Shown here in pieces: positions 23,763 to 29,260 of a stretch of 29,260 nt of DNA. Location of the stretch: contig CAKPCA010000017.1 of the NCBI GenBank assembly GCA_934141145.1, positions 1-29,260 on the forward strand, given 5' to 3'. How positions within the stretch are numbered: the stretch's first letter is position 1; the number at the start of each line of letters is the position of its first letter. The notes beneath the pieces were generated by a model that saw nothing but the letters and a program-made list of their open reading frames with translations, searched no databases and was not told the origin of the DNA. A program made the position numbers and the translations under genes. This DNA comes from an uncultured Bacilli bacterium (GTDB lineage: Bacteria; Bacillota_I; Bacilli_A; RF39; UBA660).

Positions 23763-24074
23763 ATGAATAATAAAGTACAAAATCCTAAAACTGAAGTTCC
23801 TGCAAATTCTAATATGAATGATAGAGATTTTTTAAATGATATATTAGAATCAGAAAAAAATATGAGTGTTAATTACACTTACGCCTTAAATGAAGCTAGT
23901 AATGAAGAATTATTTAAAAAAATATATGATATGTTCATACACATTAAAGAAGAACAAAGAAACCTTTTTGAGCTTAGTTTCAAAAAAGGTTGGTATACTC
24001 TTGAAAAAGCTGAAGAAAATAAAATAAACGAAGAAATTAATACTCTTTCAAATATGTTTAATGAAATTAAATAA
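23763..24074 (+). CDS. CotF-domain (spore coat F) family protein
   Basis: A 103-residue member of the coat-F family, a ferritin-like four-helix domain. Diagnostic segments are NDRDFLNDILESEKNMS (about residues 20-36), YALNEASNEELFKKI and FELSFKKGWYTLEKAEENKI (about 76-95), close to the LFNLMFQKGWYKLE pattern of CotF proteins. In spore formers these are coat proteins; related proteins also occur in non-sporulating lineages, so the family does not prove sporulation here. AAAGGAG precedes the start. Confidence 0.85.
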   Translation: MNNKVQNPKTEVPANSNMNDRDFLNDILESEKNMSVNYTYALNEASNEELFKKIYDMFIHIKEEQRNLFELSFKKGWYTLEKAEENKINEEINTLSNMFNEIK

Positions 24075-24102
24075 AAGGACCAACAAAAAGATCCTTTTAT
24101 TT
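24073..24102 (+). terminator. Terminator after the CotF-like gene
   Basis: The stem AAAAGGA / TCCTTTT with a twelve-base loop begins at the stop codon and is followed by an ATTTTATTT tract. The T run is broken, so efficiency is uncertain. Confidence 0.6.
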
Positions 24103-24231
24103 TATTTATCATAATAATTGTATATTTTATGTAGAAAAATAGAGTTCCACCGTTAAATAGTGCCCTTGCAAAAATGATTTGACGTTTTTTTCTTGCACAT
24201 AACATAAACTGTGTATTTATTAAAGAATAGG
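24103..24231. other. Intergenic stretch without recognised feature
   Basis: Between the CotF-like gene and the Fic gene, which converge. It is locally less AT-rich around 24144-24210 and contains an imperfect dyad with GTGC and GCAC ends. I see no gene, no T-run terminator for fic, and no repeat partner in the window. Confidence 0.4.
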
Positions 24232-25287
24232 CTAAAATTTTCTTAAAAGTTCAATTAATCTTGTATTTTTATATATACTTTCCCTACCAATTTTTTCGTA
24301 CTCTAGCAATCCTACTTCAGTTAATTGATTTAAGTAATTTGTAGCAGTTTGTCTTGTAACCCCACATCTATCCTCAATATAATTAATTCTTGTATACACT
24401 TCAAAGAATAAAGAATATAACAATTCATCAGAATATATTTTAGGTAACTTTACCATGAATTCTTCTTTAAATGATTCCATTTCACTTTGAATTTGTTTTA
24501 TTAACTCAATAGTATTTTTAGAAGTTTCTTCAATCCCCTTTAATATATATATAATCCAATCTTCATAATTATTATTTTCTCTAAATTCATTAAATAATTT
24601 GTAATAATCGCCTTTATTTTTATTAATATAATTACTTAAATAAAGAATTGGACTATCAATTAATTTGTTTAAAACTAAATATAAAACATTAAGTATTCTT
24701 CCTGTTCTACCATTACCATCATAAAAAGGATGAATGCTTTCAAATTGATAATGTATTAATGCCATTTTAATTAATGGATCAACACCATCATCAAAATTAT
24801 TAATATAATCTTCTAAATTTTTAAGTAAATCTCTTATTTCACTTTCTTGTTGTGGCGGTGTATAAATAACTTTACCAGTAATACTATTAACTAAATTTGT
24901 TCCTGGTGTTTTTCTTATACCAGTTTTATTAGGTTCAATCATTGCTTGAATTTCTACTAAAATATTAGTTGAAATAAATCCTTTTTTATTAATAATTTCA
25001 TATCCATGCCAAATAGCACTTCTATAATCGACAACTTCTTTAGCAGCAGCTTCTTTAAATCCACTTTGTGTTAATACTTTATAAATACTATCATGTGTTG
25101 TTACAATATTTTCAATTGCACTACTATCTTTTGCTTCGTTTATAGTAATGGCATTAATTAAAATATGTTGATTAGGAATTGAACTTGCAAAACCTTTTAA
25201 TTCTGCAAGTGCTCTTGAAGCTTCATTTAATGATTCAAGTATTTTAGATGTTTTTAAATCATAATCGTTAAATGGTAATAATTTCAT
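24232..25287 (-). CDS. Fic-family protein AMP-transferase with C-terminal winged helix
   Basis: Fic enzymes transfer AMP (or another phosphate group) to hydroxyl side chains of target proteins. The N-terminal region carries the self-inhibitory helix motif S-x-x-x-E-N (S55 to E59-N60). The catalytic loop HPFYDGNGRTGR (H186 to R197) is perfect, so the enzyme should be active and restrained by E59 (class II). The C-terminus (about 285-351) is a winged helix: YIEDRCGVTRQTATNYLNQLTEVGLLEYE. Length 351. The upstream region holds two identical inverted repeats, probable operators, which suggests autoregulation by the C-terminal domain. The SD is AAGGGG. No separate antitoxin gene lies beside it. Confidence 0.93.
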   Translation of the reverse strand: MKLLPFNDYDLKTSKILESLNEASRALAELKGFASSIPNQHILINAITINEAKDSSAIENIVTTHDSIYKVLTQSGFKEAAAKEVVDYRSAIWHGYEIINKKGFISTNILVEIQAMIEPNKTGIRKTPGTNLVNSITGKVIYTPPQQESEIRDLLKNLEDYINNFDDGVDPLIKMALIHYQFESIHPFYDGNGRTGRILNVLYLVLNKLIDSPILYLSNYINKNKGDYYKLFNEFRENNNYEDWIIYILKGIEETSKNTIELIKQIQSEMESFKEEFMVKLPKIYSDELLYSLFFEVYTRINYIEDRCGVTRQTATNYLNQLTEVGLLEYEKIGRESIYKNTRLIELLRKF

Positions 25288-25323
25288 ATTATCATCCCCT
25301 TAAGTATAATATTACTACTTTTT

Positions 25324-25350
25324 TTTAACATATACAATAAATATGTTAAA
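25324..25350. promoter_or_regulatory. Operator-like inverted repeat 1 upstream of fic
   Basis: TTTAACATAT, seven bases, ATATGTTAAA: perfect ten-base arms. It is the copy closer to fic (centre 25337, 50 bases before the start codon) and overlaps the likely promoter region. Confidence 0.65.
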
Positions 25351-25363
25351 TTTTTTTTATTTT

Positions 25364-25390
25364 TTTAACATATTTTTATTATATGTTAAA
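25364..25390. promoter_or_regulatory. Operator-like inverted repeat 2 upstream of fic
   Basis: A second copy with identical ten-base arms and the same seven-base spacing, centred at 25377, exactly 40 bases from copy 1. Further TTTAAC half sites occur at 25394 and 25404. Confidence 0.65.
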
Positions 25391-25408
25391 TTATTTAACT
25401 TTTTTTAA

Positions 25409-26347
25409 CTAAACTTCAAAAGATGTTTCATCTATAAATTTATAATTTGTCTTGTATTTAAGTTCTCTTACTAATCTAAATAAAGCATCATCTTTTGCTT
25501 TTGCTTCAATCATAACATCAATATCAATATTATACTTCTTTATCTTTTCTATAAACTGAATAAAATCATCACTATTAATATAATCATGATGAGATCTAAA
25601 ATCCCTTTTTGTTTTATTTTTAGGAGATGAAAAATGAACCTTTGGTCTAATATCTTTCCATGTATCAAATATTTCTTTTAATATATCATCTATATTATCA
25701 CATGGATTACATATATGATGATGGTAATCTAGAACCATAGGTCTATTTATTTTTTTACACAGATTAAGCACATCTCTTGCATTATATATTTTATCATCAT
25801 TTTCTATTACTATAGAATTTTTAATATTATCTGGTAATTTATTAAAATTATTTACAAATCTTGTGATTGACTTTTCCTTACCAAATACACTACTTCCAGT
25901 ATGTAAAACTATTACTGGACTTTTTATTTTTAATACTTCTAATATATTTATATGATATTTAAGAATTTCAATTGAATTATTGATTGTTTCCTTATTTGTA
26001 CTATTAAGTACACAAAACTGATCCGGGTGTGCATCAACTCTCATATTATTTTTATTTATAATTTGTGATATTTGATCATAATAATCTTTATATCTATTTA
26101 TGTATTCAAAAGATACATCCTTATGTGTTGCGAGTGGAATTAATTTTGATGTTAATCTATAAAAATGAATATTGTTTTTTACATTATAATTTAATATTTT
26201 TTCTAGATTTTCTAAATTTGATTTTATAATTTTATTTAGTTTTTCATTTTTATTTTCTTCTTTTAAATAATTTGTATATGTTATTGTACCAGAAGATGTT
26301 ATATCAAGTACTTTACTAATTGCAACATAACCAAGTCTTATTACCAT
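25409..26347 (-). CDS. uvsE: UV damage endonuclease UvsE/UvdE
   Basis: UvsE nicks DNA 5' to UV photoproducts and some other lesions with a TIM-barrel three-metal site, starting an alternative excision repair. From the ATG at 26347 (five bases after GGTGA) it has 312 residues and begins MVIRLGYVAIS as in the family. Metal-site segments are visible in order: RVDAHPDQFCVLNS, VIVLHTGSSVFGK, NSIVIENDDK, PMVLDYHHHICNP, KVHFSSPK, HHDYI and DVMIEAKAKDDALF. It lies between the fic operators and the terminator of the 544-residue protein gene. A repair gene beside unrelated accessory genes suggests gain by transfer. Confidence 0.95.
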   Translation of the reverse strand: MVIRLGYVAISKVLDITSSGTITYTNYLKEENKNEKLNKIIKSNLENLEKILNYNVKNNIHFYRLTSKLIPLATHKDVSFEYINRYKDYYDQISQIINKNNMRVDAHPDQFCVLNSTNKETINNSIEILKYHINILEVLKIKSPVIVLHTGSSVFGKEKSITRFVNNFNKLPDNIKNSIVIENDDKIYNARDVLNLCKKINRPMVLDYHHHICNPCDNIDDILKEIFDTWKDIRPKVHFSSPKNKTKRDFRSHHDYINSDDFIQFIEKIKKYNIDIDVMIEAKAKDDALFRLVRELKYKTNYKFIDETSFEV

Positions 26348-26370
26348 ATCATTCACCATTATTAGTATGA

Positions 26371-26420
26371 AAAAAAATAAAAGTGTTATAACTAATTTTT
26401 TGTTAATTTCATAACACTTT
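26371..26420 (-). terminator. Terminator after the 544-residue protein gene
   Basis: A ten-base-pair stem AAAGTGTTAT / ATAACACTTT with a 21-base loop containing the stop codon, followed by an ATTTTTTT run on the minus strand. Confidence 0.65.
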
Positions 26421-28026
26421 CATTTATATTAATTCCTGGAATTATATGTTCATCATCGGTATATTCCATATTACCGCATTCAAATAAATCTTCTAAAACC
26501 TCTTTCGTAATCTTCGCAAAAATTTTTCTAGGAATATACATATAGTATTCATTATTTAATGTAAATACACTGCATAAATTAATTTCTTTATATTTACATC
26601 TAACAATAGTAAATGCAAAATTATTTAATAACTCATCAGGATCAAATATAATCTTAGATAATTGGTGTGCGTAAGAAACTAAATCTACTCCAGTTAAATT
26701 ACTCTTATTTAATTCATCAATCAAGCAATTAAATTTATCATTCAAACTCATATTTTTGTTGTTTTTAACTTTATTATATTTAACTATCAGTTCATCAAAA
26801 TTTATACCATTCATTTTTTTAGAAATATAAATTTTATAAACATAATCTAGTTTTTTTTGAAATTTTTCTTTTGTTTTTTCATTTATATTTTGACAAATGA
26901 GTCCATTTAATGGTTTACCTAATTTAACATTAACTATATCACTATAAATAATTGTAGTAAGTGTTGAATCTGCTTTTACTAGATACTTTCCATATTTAAA
27001 AACTAAATCTTCATGACCTCCACCAAATATATCTGAATATGATGCATTTGTCTCATAATTTACTGATATTTTATCAAGGAATTTAGAATATATTGCATTA
27101 AATTCATAACATATAACACCATTATTACTTAATGATATAGATTCTAATCTTTTAATATTTTCATGTTTTTTATTAAGAATATTCCCCTGGCTACCTAAAG
27201 CATAAAATTCTTCATCATAAGTAAGTAAATCACACAATTCTAAATATATATAAATTGCTTTTTCTAATTTATCTAATTCATCTGGTATATTACCTAAAAT
27301 ATAATCTTCAAATTCAGAATTTAATATAATGTTCTTAGAATTTACATTATAAGTTTCATTAATCTTATTTATTGCTTCTAAATCAATTTTTCTGGAATCT
27401 AATAGTTCCTTATATCTACTTAATATATTTTCTGGAATATAATATTTATCCAAAACATTGTTACTTCTGAAAAATTTTATTAATGCATATGCAAAATATT
27501 CTTTTGGTATGCCTATTATTTTATCTTCACTTTCTATATTAAAAAATCTATTGTATTCTTCTTCAGAACATTCTAAAAATACAAATATTAAATTCAAAGG
27601 TATAGTAACTTTTTTGTTATCAATCATGCATACATAATCATCATTTATATATTTTTTCTTAAAGGCATCATAACTAATATTTTGAATTAATTTTTCAAAC
27701 CTATTCGTAATCTTTTCAGTTAATTCTAATTTGTTATTTAATATCGAATCAGATAAAGCTTTTAATACATCCATCTTATAATACTTATTTATTTGTCTAT
27801 TACCATGCATATCTACATATACAATTGATAAACACTTAATTCTTTCATTAAACAAGTCTAAAACATATCCGTAAAAATAATCATTGTCTAGAAAATCAAT
27901 CAATAAATCTATAGTTATATTCTTATTTCCTATAACTTCAGAATTTATGTATCTAGTATATTGTTCATTAGTTAAAAAAATCATATCATCAATTACAAAT
28001 CTATTATTAATATTTTCTTTAATCAT
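26392..28026 (-). CDS. Unknown protein with a possible transglutaminase-like cysteine domain
   Basis: I recognise no named family for this 544-residue soluble, Asn/Lys/Asp-rich protein. Residues 249-360 have the layout of a transglutaminase-like domain: a helix ELDKLEKAIYIYLELCDLLTYDEEF (249-273), then GVICYEF with C306 before a helix, then GGGHEDLVF with H338, then KYLVKADST with D353, matching the Cys-His-Asp order and spacing of that fold. The N-terminal 245 residues and the C-terminal 185 residues are mostly helical and give no hint. No signal peptide or membrane helix is present. A perfect palindrome lies just before its start. The function is unknown; protease or cross-linking activity is inference. 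Confidence 0.6.
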   Translation of the reverse strand: MIKENINNRFVIDDMIFLTNEQYTRYINSEVIGNKNITIDLLIDFLDNDYFYGYVLDLFNERIKCLSIVYVDMHGNRQINKYYKMDVLKALSDSILNNKLELTEKITNRFEKLIQNISYDAFKKKYINDDYVCMIDNKKVTIPLNLIFVFLECSEEEYNRFFNIESEDKIIGIPKEYFAYALIKFFRSNNVLDKYYIPENILSRYKELLDSRKIDLEAINKINETYNVNSKNIILNSEFEDYILGNIPDELDKLEKAIYIYLELCDLLTYDEEFYALGSQGNILNKKHENIKRLESISLSNNGVICYEFNAIYSKFLDKISVNYETNASYSDIFGGGHEDLVFKYGKYLVKADSTLTTIIYSDIVNVKLGKPLNGLICQNINEKTKEKFQKKLDYVYKIYISKKMNGINFDELIVKYNKVKNNKNMSLNDKFNCLIDELNKSNLTGVDLVSYAHQLSKIIFDPDELLNNFAFTIVRCKYKEINLCSVFTLNNEYYMYIPRKIFAKITKEVLEDLFECGNMEYTDDEHIIPGININESVMKLTKN

Positions 28027-28046
28027 ATATATCCCTCTTAGTCGAT

Positions 28047-28084
28047 ATATAATAACACAAAATTGATGTTTTGTGTTATTATAT
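28047..28084. promoter_or_regulatory. Perfect 16+6+16 palindrome before the 544-residue protein gene
   Basis: ATATAATAACACAAAA and its exact complement on the other side of TTGATG. Each arm ends outward in TGTTATTAT, an extended -10-like string, so the element could be an operator over two back-to-back promoters. It begins 21 bases before the minus-strand start codon. Confidence 0.6.
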
Positions 28085-28140
28085 TTACATAAAAATATTA
28101 TATTTTATATATTAAATCATTGGTTATTAGGTATATGTAA

Positions 28141-28503
28141 CTAAAAATTGTAAAATTTAAGAAAGGATTACAATACTATTATGAAGCATATATTAGTACA
28201 GAATATATGATAGATAAAGTTGCAAGACCATATTACATAAAATTTGACTATCAAGATATAGATGGAAATTTTCATCATAGAATTGCACAAGACTTTGAGA
28301 CAATTGTTTTATGTCATAAAATAGATCACTTAGATGGAATTGAATTTACAGATAAAGTAGAGGATTTATTTGATGCAAAAAATATGGAAAACGTGATAAA
28401 AACAAGAAATACTCATCCTAGAGAAATCATTTCAAAAGATAGTGATTTTGATCAAAGTATGCATAACGAAAAATTTCAAACAAAAACATATAAAATAATT
28501 TAA
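28141..28503 (+). pseudogene. Decayed peptide deformylase remnant
   Basis: The open frame (no stop from 28141, first ATG at 28207) reads like the C-terminal half of a peptide deformylase. YYYEAYIST stands where EACLS or EGCLS is expected, then VARPYYIKFDYQDIDGNFH, then LCHKIDHLDGIEFTDKVEDLF where HEIDHLDGILF is expected. The metal-binding cysteine has become Tyr and the catalytic Glu has become Lys. The N-terminal half with the GxGLAAxQ motif is missing. The tail after DLF is not family-like. Thus a non-functional fragment, or a protein with another role. The ATG at 28207 has no ribosome binding site; AAAGGA at 28162 serves an out-of-frame ATG at 28181. Confidence 0.75.
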
Positions 28504-28566
28504 TCTGATATATAAAGTAATTTTTTTAACGTTTAGTTAAATAAATAGCAAAATCAAACTATTCTA

Positions 28567-28575
28567 TGATAAAAT
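28567..28575 (+). promoter_or_regulatory. Extended -10 promoter of the small membrane protein gene
   Basis: TGATAAAAT 28 bases before the start at 28603, with no good -35. Confidence 0.45.
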
Positions 28576-28602
28576 ACTATATAGAAAGGTAACGTTATAA
28601 AT

Positions 28603-29103
28603 ATGAATCAAGAACAAAATAACTATAATACAGATAGATATAATAATATATCTAATAATGAATCACCATCTAATAATAAAAGTCTTATATTTTCAGCAAA
28701 ATTTGGGTTAATTATTTCAATTATTAATTTTGTGTTTTGTTTAATATCAATTTGTACTGTAACTGGTATTTTGATTTCACAGCTTATTAATAGCGAAACT
28801 GGTAGCAGTTCTGGGTGGTTTTTATTTATTGTCCCAATAGTTATTGCAATGTACATTTCTACTTGTATTCCTGATATTTTATGTTTACTTTTTTCTTTTT
28901 TATATCATTTAAAAAGAAAAATTGTATTTCCAATACTAACACTTGTTTTTGCAATATTAGGATGTATAGTGGTGAATTCTGGTATTATTACCGAAATATT
29001 AACTGGACTTAATATACTACAAATAATATATACAATATTAAAAATAATTATATTGATATTTAATGTAATTATACTAGTTTTATATAATAAAGCTAAAAAT
29101 TAG
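28603..29103 (+). CDS. Small four-helix membrane protein of unknown function
   Basis: I do not recognise a specific family; it looks like the small DUF4190-type or DUF4870-type proteins with a polar N-terminal tail. The 166 residues start with about 30 Asn/Ser-rich residues, followed by four hydrophobic helices (about 35-60, 74-98, 104-130 and 137-162) and the short tail YNKAKN. No catalytic motif is visible. AAAGGT lies 12 bases before the ATG, a long spacing. It is flanked by the deformylase remnant and by an IS end. Confidence 0.65.
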   Translation: MNQEQNNYNTDRYNNISNNESPSNNKSLIFSAKFGLIISIINFVFCLISICTVTGILISQLINSETGSSSGWFLFIVPIVIAMYISTCIPDILCLLFSFLYHLKRKIVFPILTLVFAILGCIVVNSGIITEILTGLNILQIIYTILKIIILIFNVIILVLYNKAKN

Positions 29104-29183
29104 CACTTATGCTATTAAAATAAAACATACGATAATTTTTAAATATGTTTATAAAGTAAAAAACTACTTTCAATAAATTTGAG

Positions 29184-29209
29184 TGAACTTGTCAATAAAA
29201 AGTAGACAA
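29184..29209. repeat. Probable terminal inverted repeat of an IS3-family element
   Basis: TGAACTTGTCAATAAAAAGT continues to AGACAA at 29209. It begins with the TG typical of IS3-family ends, contains the GTCAA...AAAAGT...GACA pattern and lies 10 bases beyond the transposase stop. The outer edge could instead be at the TG at 29190. Confidence 0.6.
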
Positions 29210-29219
29210 TAAAAAACTT

Positions 29220-29260
29220 TTATTTAAACCCTAGTTGAGTTCTATACTCAATTGGGGTTT
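29220..29260 (-). mobile_element. 3' end of an IS3-family transposase gene (OrfB), cut by window edge
   Basis: On the minus strand the last codons read TPIEYRTQLGFK and then TAA. This is the usual end of the IS3-family OrfB integrase (pattern SPxEYRxQ). Only 12 complete codons are in the window; the rest of the element lies beyond 29260. The DDE catalytic part cannot be seen. Confidence 0.7.

Noticed and set aside
23879..24205. 108-codon minus-strand open frame starting MLCARKKRQ across the CotF-like gene end
   Set aside because: Most of it is antisense to the CotF-like gene and a terminator; the first 30 codons match nothing I know.
28525..28541. TTTAAC-N5-GTTAAA before the last membrane protein gene, like a fic operator half-site pair
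   Set aside because: Arms are only six bases, spacing differs from the fic sites (which need ATAT inside), and no second copy is present.
29220..29260. The inverted repeat AAACCCTAGTTGAG / CTCAATTGGGGTTT read as a terminator
   Set aside because: The minus-strand frame through it gives a good IS3 OrfB C-terminus with a stop, so the symmetry is better explained by coding sequence; the stem also has mismatches.

Overview
This is a strongly AT-rich segment of a low-GC Firmicutes-type chromosome (Bacilli, Erysipelotrichia or RF39-like gut lineages are the nearest style). I infer this from gene content and gene order, the extreme A/T codon bias, strong AGGAGG-type ribosome binding sites and a class III (strictly anaerobic) ribonucleotide reductase. 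TGG is used for tryptophan and TGA as a stop (for example at 23748-23750), so the standard bacterial code applies. No tRNA, rRNA or CRISPR array is visible, and no gene-free stretch exceeds 300 bases.

Left part (about 1-12000), mostly minus strand. This is the replication-origin-proximal housekeeping neighbourhood familiar from Bacillus and Staphylococcus. Read in the direction of transcription it is parA-parB-mscS-DUF951-abgT, a GNAT acetyltransferase, ychF, then rpsF-ssb-rpsR, then rplI-dnaB-M23 peptidase-walJ-rlmH. Many genes overlap by 1-38 bases (translational coupling). The abgT-like transporter, the GNAT gene and a small plus-strand membrane protein interrupt the usual block. Clear hairpin-T terminators end several units, and rplI-dnaB-...-rlmH has its own promoter behind the rpsR terminator.

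Middle (12000-21000). A zinc-dependent phospholipase C-like protein and a small unknown protein lie on the plus strand. The minus strand then carries rplM-rpsI with an L13-type leader, a lipoprotein-cdaA-cdaR unit (cyclic-di-AMP synthesis), a single-pass acidic membrane protein, and nrdD-nrdG. A Crp/Fnr-family regulator is divergent from nrdD. The intergenic space holds a perfect 16-base palindrome centred at -41.5 of the inferred nrdD start and covering the inferred -35 of the regulator, which suggests one operator switching both.

Right part (21700-29260) is the accessory-looking end. It holds a D,D-carboxypeptidase with a small membrane protein, a pair of small coat-F-type (spore coat family) proteins, and a Fic AMP-transferase with a C-terminal winged helix preceded by two identical 27-base inverted repeats. 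These are followed by a UV damage endonuclease (uvsE/uvdE), a 544-residue protein that I read as a divergent transglutaminase-like cysteine enzyme behind a perfect 16+6+16 palindrome, a decayed peptide deformylase remnant, a small membrane protein, and the 3' end of an IS3-family insertion sequence cut by the window edge.

A recurring promoter type, an extended -10 TGNTATAAT with little or no -35, precedes many of the genes.
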